Of a stretch of DNA of 64,000 bases, positions 42,883 through 53,376 are shown in pieces; within the stretch, counting starts at the first letter, position 1; the number at the start of each line of letters is the position of its first letter. The stretch lies in NCBI GenBank assembly GCA_016630955.3, contig CM049985.1, positions 1,984,001 through 2,048,000 on the forward strand, read 5' to 3'. Made by a program: the position numbers and the translations under genes. Origin of the DNA: Didymella arachidicola (lineage: Eukaryota > Ascomycota > Dothideomycetes > Pleosporales > Didymellaceae). Below the pieces are notes generated by a model, which was given only the letters and a program-made list of their open reading frames with translations, searched no databases and had not been told where the DNA came from.

Positions 42883-43862
42883 ATGCTTCACGTCCGCGTC
42901 ACACGGCTACTCAGCTCTCACAGCTCCAGAACCTTATCAATCTCAACTGCTCAGAGCACAGCACCCGTCCAACGTCTGAACACCATGGCCGCCAACAAGA
43001 AAGTCCGCACCAACCCACCGTATGAGCTGCTCTATTTCCCTGGCATCCCAGGACGCGGCGAATTCATCCGCCTAGCCTTCGAAGCAGCAGGCGTATCCTA
43101 CAAAGACACCGCCAACGAGGCCGAGGACGGTAGGTTCCAGAAACCGTAGCTCCAGTTCCCTCTGTGACAGCGATCATGCTTTTCCCCGACCTGTGCTAAT
43201 ACCTTCTTCTTGCAGGCATCAAAGAAGTCTTATCCCTCATCGACGCCTCGAGCACCGGACGCTCCGGCAACCCACCCGCCTTTGCGCCGCCCGCCCTACG
43301 CGTCCCCGGTGCCGGCCCCCACGACAGCCCACTGATAATCTCCCAAACGCCCTCGATCCTCTCATACCTAGGCCCCAAGCTGTCGCTCGCCGGTTCAAAC
43401 GAGGCAGAAGCACAATGGATACTGTCCCACACGCTGACCGCGCTGGATCTGAACAACGAAGCACACGACACGCACCATCCGATTGCAGTCGGGAAGTACT
43501 ACGAAGAGCAGAAGGAGGAAAGCTCAAAGAAGGCGCAGCACTTTAGAGAGGAGCGCATCCCGAAGTTTTTGGGCTTCTTTGAGAGGGTGTTGAAGGGGAA
43601 TGAGGAGAAGGGGCAGGGCAAGTATCTTGTAGGCGACAAGCTGAGTTATGCGGATACTACACTGTGGAATGTATTGAGTGGGCTGCTGTTCGCGTTCCCT
43701 AAAGAGATGGCGGCGAGGAAAGGTGACTACGAGTTGCTGTTCGGCACGTTCTATGATAGTGTCAAGGAGGCTAGTGGTGTCAAAGAATACTTGGCGAGTG
43801 ACAGGAGAAAGCCCTTCAGCTTGGGCATATTCAGACACTACCCTGAACTGGACCGTCAGTAG
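42883..43862 (+). CDS. Glutathione S-transferase (sigma/prostaglandin-D-synthase-like), 297 or 263 aa
   Basis: Exons 42883-43129 and 43216-43862; an 86 bp intron. The thioredoxin-like N-domain has YELLYFPGIPGRGEFIRLAF, where the Tyr-x-x-x-x-x-x-G-R-G-E pattern is that of sigma/alpha/mu/pi GSTs. Later come SQTPSILSYLG, the SNAIL/TRAIL-equivalent strand region, and GDKLSYADTTLWNVL of the helical domain. It conjugates glutathione to electrophiles or isomerises substrates. Two in-frame starts exist. The ATG at 42983-42987 (CACCATGG) gives 263 residues, the usual length. The upstream ATG at 42883 adds 34 residues rich in Arg, Ser and Thr without acids, resembling a mitochondrial presequence. It is convergent with eS7 (214 bp between stops). 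Confidence 0.9.
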
Positions 43863-44076
43863 ACCAAAGCTGTGTTCAGAAGACAGGCACTTAATGACAC
43901 AAAAGCCAACAGTCATCACGGAAAAGAAATCAATTGCAGTGGTATCTTGAAGGGGTGCCCATTGCGGGCTCATATCGTCTCATTCCATTTTGTGCCGGAT
44001 ACATGATGCATTTCCGAAGCCGTACTCCTGAACCGTATGATGCCCAGGCTAAACAAAACAATCGCCAGCAGCACGT

Positions 44077-44924
44077 TTAGTACTCAGCGGCAGACTGGGG
44101 GAACTCGAAGTTGACACCCTTGCCGGTGAGGCGCTTGTAGACCTCGGAGTAGGTGTCGAGCCTGTAGTCGACACCACCACGCTCCTTCTCGTCGAGAACG
44201 ACCTTGAGGACCTTGGAGCCGTCCTCGCGGGTGCGGAGGCGCTTGCCAACAATCTCGACGGGGTAGACGAGGTCGGACAGGATGGCGTCGTGGACAGCGG
44301 TGAGGGTCCTGGACTGGGGGCGCTTCTGGGTCTGGCTGGTGCGGGACCTGTTGGAGCGCTTAGGGCGGGGCAGGATGCGGCGGGAAGCAACGATCAAGAC
44401 GTGGCGGTCGGAGAACTTCTTCTCGAGCTCACGGGTGAGACTAGACGACGTTAGAACCTGTTGCGCAAGTTTTGGTGTACAGTCTGCTTACCGCTGCTGG
44501 GCCTTGTGCCAGCCCTGGAGGAGAGGGACGGGGACGAAGATGACAATAGCCTTACGTCCGTGGCCAACCTCGATCTAAGAATCCTGGTGTCAGCAAATTG
44601 TGCTGCCCAGTGCCCACCGCCTCTTCGATCAAAGTATGGGTATGGGTGTGCGTGTGGTGTGGTGTGGTGTGTGGGCGCGTCGGTGCGCTGTAGGTGGAGG
44701 CTTATCTTACCTCGCGGGCAGAGACGAACTGCAGAGGGCGCAGAGAGCTCTTCAGGTCGGGAACATTGTTCTCGAGGTCAGTCAAAGCCTGCGCAATTGT
44801 TAGTCTGCGGTCGCATGCCAGTCGAAAACGAGAAACTTGCGTTGGCGATGCTGGTCTCGATCTCGGAAGGGCTCTGCCTCGAGGGCGAGTTGGGGGCGAT
44901 CTTGTTCAGGGCGTTGGCAGACAT
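44077..44924 (-). CDS. rps7: 40S ribosomal protein eS7 (RPS7), 202 aa
   Basis: Four exons: 44924-44841, 44788-44711, 44574-44492 and 44440-44077. The product reads MSANALNKIAPNSPSRQSPS, SIAN|ALTDLENNVPDLKSSLRPL, FVSARE|IEVGHGRKAIVIFVPVPLLQ, QQR|LTRELEKKFSDRHVLIVASRR and ends GVNFEFPQSAAEY. It is unmistakably eS7 and full length. The first intron has a GC donor (GCAAGT) with a GCGCAG acceptor; no GT donor keeps the frame. The second intron contains an imperfect GT/GGGT-type repeat around 44640-44690 (plus strand). Component of the small cytosolic subunit, expected to be strongly and constitutively expressed. Confidence 0.97.
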
Positions 44925-45410
44925 ATCGGCGGCTGGCGAGGTTAGTTTGTCGGCTGATCAGAGAGAAGTTCAAGATGTCGACCTGCGAGCACAAATTGGA
45001 AGGTGCGTCTTGGCGCCCTCTCGCTTAGCGAACAGTTAGGGCGGATGCTAGCGCTCGCGCCCACCGGCTCTCTATGAAACACGTGAACGTGCCGCACCCG
45101 GACTCCTTGCTTATATTAATCATTGGTTGACAGCACTCAATTGAAGTCATGTGCATTGCGTGTGAATCCCTGTAGTCATTGATGTTGACCTTGTTGCGAT
45201 CTAACACGCTGTAATCGTGAGCTCCTCCCAATAGCAAGCAGCACTTTCTCCTGACTCAACAATACAAATATCTCCACACACCAGTCAAGATCATCGCGCT
45301 CGCACGACGATGCAACAGGAGTACGCAAACCATGAGAATTGATCCTAGTCCACCCATTCGCCGACCAATCAGAGAGCGACTGCTTGGCACCAAGAATTGA
45401 AGGGGACAGC
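44925..45410. other. Divergent intergenic region between eS7 and the HET gene
   Basis: 5' flank of eS7. No separate gene; the HET frame is open upstream of its first ATG but has no earlier start. Confidence 0.5.
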
Positions 45411-46952
45411 ATGCCCGGGCAGGCTGCCAGCGCGTCGACGTCACGAGCGAGTAAAACGTCTCGGTTCAAAGACCAAACTACTCTAGGACGATGGTCAATA
45501 GCTTATCAGTTGTCCTCACAACCTTCTGAGACTACGCCACCACCTTTTAGGCGTGTTTTGAGGAGCCGTGGCGGAATCTTTCATCGTGAGCCCCTTCATG
45601 GTCTCCGTCCGCTCATCAGGCTTCTATATCTCCTGCCACAATTGTCTCCAGAGGGACTCATCAGGTGCATTATCTTTGATGCCCCAATCGAAAGCTCTTA
45701 CGCCTGTCTCTCGTACGAATGGACTCGGGCGCTCCATCTCAGAAGCGACCAACATGCTGGCGTGGATGAGAGAGTTATACTTGTCAACGAGCGTCCATTT
45801 CTTATTCGGAAAAATCTCTTCGACTTCTTGCGCACGGCACGTCACAATGCGACTCGCGATTGGCCCCTTGGCAAGATTGATCTTTCTACCCCGTTTTGGA
45901 TAGATGCTATTAGTATCGATTAATCGAATGCGCCAGAGAAGAACCATCAAGTCAAAAGGATGGGACATATTTACTCTCAGGCAATAAAAGTCCATGCCTG
46001 GCTGGGTATTGCAGTTTCTCCAACGCAAGGCACTGGATTTCTCCGCGGTCAGCAGCCGAGCGCCATTGAATATGGCCAGCAGCTCGAAGCTGCCATGGAG
46101 CACTGGCTCAATTACCAGCCTCTCCCTGAATATAGTCTGGAAGAGCATGTGTTGTATCATATCACTCACAACATGTATTGGAGTCGCGCATGGGTCGTAC
46201 AAGAGATATGCCTAGCTCAAGAGCTCGTCATATGGGTGCATACCGTTCCTGTGGATTCAGAGACGATACGGTTCGTGCAGGGCGGCTTTTTCTGGAACAT
46301 GGGAGAGCACGATCACTTTGAGCATTACCGCTCAACGAACTTCCGCAAACCCGCTCGAACTAGTCTGCTAACGACACTGGATCAACTCAAGAACAAGGAG
46401 TGTGCTAATCCGCGGGACCGTATATACTCGCTCCTTTCCCTTTGCTCTGAAGGCGCTTCCTCGATACCGGTAGATTATACCATCAGTCTCGATCAACTCG
46501 CGTATCACGTTCTGCGTAGCCATTCAGGGCCTCTCTGCTTCTGCCTGGCACTGAGAGTAGCACGGCAACTTGAACTATCACCCGGATGTAATCATAAAGA
46601 AGAGTACACCGATGTCAACGGCCTAGATATACCTTGGATCGAAGTCGATATCCCTTTAAGTACGATTGAACACGATATTGCATTTCCAGAGTCGCTCGAC
46701 AGATCTCCTATATGCGAAGCCTTTCGACCTATTTTCCGCTCGATATCCAGGAGTTACGTGACCGGCTTACGGTCAGACAATAAAGCCGGGTATCGCTTGT
46801 GCGGGGCTAATGAGAAGACCAACACAGTACGTATCGCGTTAGATGCGCTCGGTAGACTGGAGGGACTACACAGCACCGTCGCGCTGTGCCGGACTGCTTT
46901 CTCAATAGCGGCCTCTACAGAAACCGTGGTCCGTTTGGGAAGGGGAGCATGA
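45411..46952 (+). pseudogene. HET-domain gene interrupted by one in-frame stop
   Basis: From the ATG at 45411 a single frame of 514 codons carries HET segments in order: IRLLYLLP, YACLSYEW, ILVNERPFLIRKNLFDFLR, FWIDAISID, MGHIYSQAIKVHAWLG, AWVVQEICLAQELV and NPRDRIYSLLSLC. The only break is TAA at 45921-45923, directly after WIDAISID, where relatives have Gln; CAA to TAA is one C-to-T change. The same frame resumes at once with SNAPEKNHQVKRMG. The canonical Gly after LSYxW is also missing. The C-terminal end after about 46850 looks frame-shifted. It is either a young pseudogene or a sequencing error in an otherwise open gene. Confidence 0.8.
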
Positions 46953-47634
46953 CAGCTTCGTTGCACACGAGAATGCGGCTCTGGGTTGCAGATCACTGGC
47001 ACACTTCATGCGGCTACGGTCAGCTGATAGAGATAGGACTCTTGTACACAGGATTGGAAGCTGCACGGGTGAGGCTTTTCTGAAGTTGCGCCGCCAGAGA
47101 TCGTTCTCACTAGACGAGAATATCACAACCTGGTGGCGTCTTGCGCTGGCTGGTCATCGCTGATGTATCGTTATTGAGATACCTGAGCTGTTGCGACGTG
47201 ATTGAGACCCACTCTCGCGGCAACTGTAGCGTACCGTATGCCTTTCTTACCCAACGGAGAGCGGCGATCCACAGCTTCCATTCACGGACGTCAATCTACA
47301 CGGAAATGATGGGGCGTTTCTTCTCATGGTAAGTGACAGATGGCTATCTGCTGCACGACCATACATGTTGTCACAAGTTCATAAGGCAACTTGGAAGGAC
47401 AAGGTCGTTATTGAGGCCAACGTCTCTGTGCGAAGTCACTATTGGGACGTAGATTGTGAGAAGAGCGGCCGTGACATTGTATATCTTTCTCCACGACCAG
47501 CGCAAATATATACAAGAATGTCGAGAATTTTGGCTTGTTTTATCAAAAGACCCTTTCGATCTTCAGTCAAACGTCTCACATGCAACTCATTGACTTCCAA
47601 CCATTTATCATGATCGTTCCTCAAGGCAAACCGC
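46953..47634. other. Decayed HET 3' flank and intergenic DNA
   Basis: Another frame over 46900-47160 (WSVWEGEHDSFVAHENAALG and onward) may be the continuation of the HET C-terminus after a frameshift. A plus-strand frame at 47326-47613 is possibly more of the same. No independent gene is supported. Confidence 0.4.
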
Positions 47635-48670
47635 CTAGAAAGAGAGTGTGTTACCAGCGGTGCCAACAACCGCGGCCTTGACCTTGCTCGCATCAAGAAG
47701 ACCAGAGACGGTGTAAGCGGCCTTGGTCAAAGTACCCTTCTCGGCAGTGTTCTTGCCCTCACCGAAGTCGTTGCCAGACTCAACAGCGTATCCAGCATCA
47801 GTCGAGTAAAGAGCCTTCTTGGAGCTGACAAAAACGTTGTTCTGAACAAGCACCTGCGCACCCTGGCGGGTGTTGATACCATCCGAGACGTTCTCGTAGT
47901 AGTTGTTGTAGAAGTGGCCTGTGCCGAAGCGGAAAGACGGTCCGCGCGAGTTCAGGTTTTTCAGGTAGTTGTTGGCGTAGGTGACAGTCAGATGACCCTT
48001 GTCCTCGGCTCCGTTGGAGTCGGAGTGGCCGATCAGAGATGCTTTCCAGTGGTCGTGCAGGAAGGTGTTGGTCACGGTGACGAAGTCAGCGGCGTGGGTG
48101 ATGTCGAGCAGGCCATCGTAGTAGTCCTTGTCGTGGTCGCGATCGGAGGAGAGATCGAGGTGATCGACCCAAACGTTCTCAGACTGGAGTCGGTGTAAGT
48201 ATGTGGTAGTTTCCTTGGGCGTTACGAGCTCGTACCTTCTGGATGGCGATAGCATCGCCACCGACGACCTTCTGGACGGCAAAGTTACGGAGGATAACAT
48301 TCTTGACACCCTTGACGGTGATGGTGAAGTTCTCAAGCACGACCTTGCTGTTCTGTCCGATGATGGACTTGTTGCTGCCGACCTTGATGTTGTCGCCAGA
48401 ACCCTTAATAGGACCAGTGATGAGAACAATGGCAGCCTCGTCACCCTTGACGGCGGCGGTAAGCTCGCTGAGGGACGACACCTTAACGGTCTTTCCGCCT
48501 TTACCTCCAGTGGTTCCGCCATTGGTGGTAGCGTAACCTACAGTGGCAACGTCCTCGAGGGAAGCAGCACGCTTAACGACGTCACGCTTGACATCGATCA
48601 TGCTAGGTGTGGGCGCTGCCAGAGCGGTGATGGCTGTAAGGCCGAGGGAGACAAACGTGCTGAACTTCAT
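47635..48670 (-). CDS. Secreted pectate lyase, PL1 family, 327 aa
   Basis: Exons 48670-48236 and 48183-47635 with a 52 bp intron (GTACGA...CTCCAG). Splicing gives GGDAIAIQK|SENVWVDHLDL. Signal peptide 1-18 and a short propeptide ending KRDVVKR. Beta-helix landmarks: SNKSIIGQNSKVVLENFTI, VWVDHLDLSSDRDHDKDYYD with calcium-binding aspartates, VTNTFLHDHWKASLIGHSDS and RFGTGHFYNNYYENVSDGIN. The WKASLIGHSD form is that of fungal pectate lyases acting on de-esterified polygalacturonate. The protein is secreted. A TATA box stands about 125 bp upstream. Confidence 0.95.
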
Positions 48671-51057
48671 TGTGTCGAATTGTTGGCGAGTTCGAGAAAG
48701 AATGACTGTTTAGTGAAACGAAGGACTGAAGTGGTAGGGTTGGAAAAGAATGGAAGAGCTGAGCTAGGGAACAGTAATTGGCAGAGTTCCATCTCTTATA
48801 TAGAGACTGCAGAGCCCGATGCGAGTCCGAGTCCCGACTTGTCATGTACTCGCCCGATTAATTCAAGCCCTACGCTCTGTTCAAGCATGCCCCGAGAATC
48901 CCGTCGCCATGTTTCGACCGCTCTCGTACGATGGAGACATTACCGGTTTTGATCACGACAGCGGAGGCTATATGCGATCCTGATGGCGCGATTCATTTGA
49001 TTGGACTAGGTATAGCAGAACAAGCAGTGGACAAGCACTGTCAGAAAACGCTTGGCGTGATGCGAAGGGATTCGGTTTGAAACGTCTAACCGTGTATGGT
49101 GGGTGGGTGGAGAGCTGCACTGTTCGCGCTGCCAAGCCAGGGGCTCTGTCGTCGAAACGCCGCGGTAACTTGAAGAGGTAGAAGTAAAATTGAGCGGACC
49201 TTTGCGCACAGGAATCTACTGTGTATGATGGAGAAACGCTGGTCTGGTGGGACATCGGACATCTCGGCATGCCAAAGATTTCCATCATGCAATGACGGGT
49301 GCCGTGTTGGTAAGGCATAAGATTAGATTTTGATGTCAATTGGCATGATTGTGAATCTCGATGAGCATATTGAACTTATAGTGCGATTGTGTTGTAATGG
49401 TCAGCGTTGTGTGATGTTTTCGGTTGCGGGACTACGAACCGTTCCACTTGTACGAAGAATGCACGTTTTTTCTTCGGAGCGATCACTCGCAGGAACACCA
49501 CAACAGGCCTTCTACTTATGCTTGTAGCTGCTTAACGCCATAACGCGTTCATTCAATTAGAACTATACAGTGACGTAGAGGGAATCGTTTCTGTCCAACT
49601 AGACCGTTCTCTCATAAATGTAACTAGATGTGTTGTTGCTGTAGCGTGTGTAATAGAGTGAGTTGGTTGATGTTTCGGCTACTGATTCCTCATAAAGACG
49701 ACTTGCTTCGTAGATTCCTCTGGCGTCTGACTCGAGTAACAAGTCGGCACCGCGAGGCGTACACGTATCACTCCACCAGAATAGCATTCAAAGGCTTCCG
49801 GTGACAGTCACAATGGGCTGCAACAACGTCAGCTTTATCGCAAGGAAGGTCATGTCGATGAAAACGACCTCCCATGCCGCAAACTTATCCCTTCCGTTCA
49901 AGCAGAATGAAGCCAGCACAACGTATCGACCGTAATATTGAGATCCACTGGAAGGAGACGATGGAAGCGGCAATTGATGAACAGGACAGGCAGCGACCTT
50001 GATGGACCGAAGCGCTCGAATCCGGCCGTTTATTTAAGCATGGGTAAACGCTTTATCCCTGAAGAGTGGTGTGGTGCCAAGAAGTGCTGACGAATGTTGG
50101 TCTGACTTTGCAGAGCACACAACGGAACGTGTTGAAGGAGCCATAATTATTTAGCTTGTCATTTCGACTGCGCCGAACAACCGTTCATATGGATATCGGC
50201 ACAGCTACAGATCGTGCCAATGTCGAGCCAAGAGGGCGAAAGCTGGGCGACGTCGAACACGATTGATGCTGGTGGAATATTGTGCTGAAGGCTTGGATGA
50301 CACGATGCTTGTCTTGAAATAGATGCGCACTAGGGGTGGAGGAGAACGACCCACAGCTGAGACAAGGATCGAAAGGGCAAACAGCTAATCCAGCAGGTGA
50401 TTTAAATGGCGGTTCAGCTGCTCCAAAATGATGAAACGAAGGCGTCAACAGCGTCTTCTGTGCAACGCTATGCATTCTTCGCCTGAGGAAATGTTCGTAC
50501 TCCGCTCCGACTGGTGGCAACATAGTCCGAGTCCATGCCAGGTCAAATATGTCCTTCCGATAAGAGGATGTATACTCGTCCATACCTAGGTAATTGCGAC
50601 TTGACTGTCGCTACAAATGCTGGTGCGAACTTAACAATCAATGTGGGCAACAACGAAAAGGGCGTCTTGTGAAATCGATTCCGTACAACACCGCGCGGCT
50701 CAGCATTATTAGGGCGTAGAAATTGATGTGGTCCGTATAACATCGGAACTGTGCTATCTCCATGCATTGCCGTCGTACTGGTGGTTCATACACAGTAGAT
50801 CGAGACTCAACATCACGTGCCGTGACATCATCACATGGCCCAGAACGGTAATCACCTTCGAACGTAGTGTCTAAAGAAGCCAGCGAAACGCTTAGACAAG
50901 GCAGCTACGAGACCTATACAGCGTGAAGGAGTACAGTTCATATTTCTAACATACCAGAGTATATCGCATCGCCTGAAACGTTCTTACCCGATTGTCACTG
51001 CATTCACACTCCAGATCCCAGACCACGCGTCTCGTACTTCGTTCATACAGCCCCAGG
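48671..51057. other. 2.4 kb with one TATA box and no certain gene
   Basis: Includes the pectate lyase promoter. A minus-strand frame at 50185-50583 (132 codons, MDEYTSSYRKDIFDLAW...) and one at 50543-50767 are the longest; neither shows a family motif or a clear splice link. The rest is featureless to me. Confidence 0.45.
48795..48802 (-). promoter_or_regulatory. TATA box of the pectate lyase gene
   Basis: Reads TATATAAG on the minus strand, about 125 bp upstream of the pectate lyase start. This is a strong match to the eukaryotic consensus. Confidence 0.6.
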
Positions 51058-51708
51058 ATGCCGCCAATCCCTACTTACAAAAATGCACCCATTAAGGCCA
51101 ACGGCATCACACCGCAAACTGCAGACGAGGGCTCCGGATCAGCCCCGACACCCACCTCCCGCTACGTCCCCGCTACAACAACCGTAGACCCTTCCTCTCC
51201 TCCAGCGCCGCAACCAGGCGCTCGCCCTACACCGACCGGCACCACGCCCGCAACCCACGGTGGGCCCCCGCCTCCCCAGCCGGGCTACACTGCCACGCAC
51301 ATCACGACCGAGACACGTGTGCAGGCGCCACCACCACAATTCACACAGCCGCCGCCCAGCGACTCGCAGCTCGCGGGCCGGTCGACGGTAACATCGACAA
51401 CGGCGAGCAAGCCAGGGCCCACGACGCTAAATCTGGGTCCCGTGGCGAGTCCTTTCCAGAGTGCAAATGCTGGCGGAGGGGTGCCCAGGGCGACCGCGGC
51501 AGAGAGTGGAAGGACGAGCCGGGAGCATCCATCAGGGTATCAGCAAGCGCCTGACAACGCGCCGTATACACAAAGTGGTGACATTGGTGGCGGGGAGAAC
51601 GCTGGGGAGGGCATTGGGGCTCAGGCATGGAATATGCTGTCAAGAGCTGGTGAGGCGCTCAAAGGTGCAGAGGAAGCAGCGTGGAAGGCTGTGAATGGGA
51701 AGAAATAA
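51058..51708 (+). CDS. Proline-rich low-complexity protein, 216 aa
   Basis: The start is the ATG at 51058 (MPPIPTYKNAPIKANGITPQ); the frame is open further upstream but without ATG. Residues 30-150 are dominated by Pro, Thr, Ser and Ala (APQPGARPTPTGTTPATHGG, PPPPQPGYTATHITTETR). An amphipathic C-terminal helix, GAQAWNMLSRAGEALKGAEEAAWKAV, ends in Lys. The N-terminal PPIP...GITPQT motif recurs in uncharacterised ascomycete proteins as far as I recall. No signal peptide or membrane segment. It is probably disordered, with a helical end that could bind a partner. Confidence 0.75.
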   Translation: MPPIPTYKNAPIKANGITPQTADEGSGSAPTPTSRYVPATTTVDPSSPPAPQPGARPTPTGTTPATHGGPPPPQPGYTATHITTETRVQAPPPQFTQPPPSDSQLAGRSTVTSTTASKPGPTTLNLGPVASPFQSANAGGGVPRATAAESGRTSREHPSGYQQAPDNAPYTQSGDIGGGENAGEGIGAQAWNMLSRAGEALKGAEEAAWKAVNGKK

Positions 51709-52104
51709 GGTATACTGTGGTGCTCGTGGCGGTGTAGACCATGTCAGAATAGCCATGTAGATAGCCGTCAGAGCGTTCAGTCAAAATCACGGTGATCACA
51801 TGCCAAGGAACAGTGTTTTGTCAAGGAAACCCGAAATCTTTCTATAAACCGCTATTTTTCCCATGCACCAAGCGATGAGAAGTGAACACCTAGGAAAGGG
51901 GTAAATGGACAAAGCAATGCAAGCCGGATATGACGAGTAGTACAGGGCAAAGTAAAGTACAAAGTGTTTTACCACCGGTTCGTGCTTTCCGTGACGGGCT
52001 TGATGTGCTCCATCATTCACCTCTACACACTCGCACTCGCGTCGCGATTATCTGCTTCCACCACGTGAACTCGTTTTGGGGTATCGAAGAAACGGGGAAG
52101 GCGC
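51709..52104. other. Convergent intergenic region
   Basis: Between the stops of the proline-rich gene and the ADP/ATP carrier. Nothing else recognised. Confidence 0.5.
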
Positions 52105-53376
52105 TTAACCAGATCCACCCTTGTACTTCTTGCCGAAGAGGATGAGCTGGGCCTGGTCGTAGATGGACAGGACACCGGCACCGGCAACACCACGGAGGAT
52201 GTTGGCACCAGCACCCTTGAAGAGAGACTTGATGCCCTCAGCGGCGACGATCTGACGGGCGGCATCGAGGGTACCGTTGTACTTTACGGCCTCACCGGAG
52301 GTCATCATCATACGACGGCGGATGGTGTCGAGAGGGTAAGAAGCGATACCGGCACCAGTGGTGACGGCCCAACCAAGAGCGAAAGAGGCAAGGAAGTTAC
52401 CCTCGAGGCTACCGGTAAGGAGGACAGGCTTGATCGAGTCGTACATACCGAAGTACAGACCACGGTAGACAACGATACCAGCAACGGAGGGCATGAAACC
52501 ACGGTAGAGACCGCCGATACCATCGGAAGCAAGGGTCTTCTTGTACACATCTACGAGACCGTTGAACTGGCGCTCACCACCCTTCTTGGCGGACTTGGCG
52601 TCGTTGGCAAGACGGGTACGGGCGTAGTCGAGGGAGTAGACGAAGAGGAGGGAAGTGGCACCAGCGGCACCACCGGATGCCAAGTTACCGGCCATCCACT
52701 TGGCGTAACCGTCACGCTCCTTCTTGTAGGCGAACATGGACTTGTATGTGTCGCGGAAAGCGAAGTTCAGGGCCTGGGTAGGGAAGTAACGGATGACGTT
52801 GGCGGTGTTACCACGCCAGAGAGAGAGGACACCCTCATTCTGGGCAGTGCGCTTGAAGCACTCGGTGATACCGTCGTACTTGCGGTCGAGACGGCCGGAC
52901 TTAAGCATCTCATCCTGAGATGGATGTTAGATGGTTGAAGCTGACGATGGTTAAAGACGCAATGCATACCTGGTTCTGGATGAGGAGCTTGACACGCTCG
53001 ATGGGAGCAGCAGCGGTCTTCGAGACGGCGGCGGAAACACCGCCCATCAAGAAGTCGACAACGAAGCCGGGCTAGATGGATGTCAGCGTTGCACATCGTT
53101 CAGGAGCCAGTTGCGGACACATCTTCAGCTGGCCACCGGCATCTCGGCACGCGCAAACTCATCTCTAACAAGGTTCGTCCTGTGCAAACAGGATCGACCG
53201 ATGCTATTGAGATGGAAATTGCAATGGATCGCTGAGCTGGGCGGCCGAAGTTGAAGAAGGTGCGTTTGGCGATAAGGACGAGCATACCATGCCGAAAACG
53301 GACTTATCCTTGGAGTATGTTAGCCATTAATTCTTGTCATGGAGACTGGGTATGTGCATACCTGTTGAGCCGCCAT
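52105..53376 (-). CDS. Mitochondrial ADP/ATP carrier, 315 aa
   Basis: Four exons: 53376-53362 (15 nt, MAAQQ), 53308-53288 (21 nt, DKSVFGM), 53071-52970 and 52914-52105. Introns are 53, 216 and 55 bp. Three mitochondrial carrier repeats are present, with PIERVKLLIQNQ, LDYARTRLA and PLDTIRRRMMM signatures; RRRMMM is diagnostic of ADP/ATP carriers. The six-helix layout and length match the family. It exchanges cytosolic ADP for matrix ATP across the inner membrane and has no cleavable presequence. Codon use is strongly biased, with C-ending codons, as expected for a highly expressed gene. Confidence 0.97.

Noticed and set aside
44640..44690. GT-rich repeat as a telomere-like or regulatory array
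   Set aside because: Irregular and short; it lies inside intron 2 of the eS7 gene and is ordinary simple sequence.
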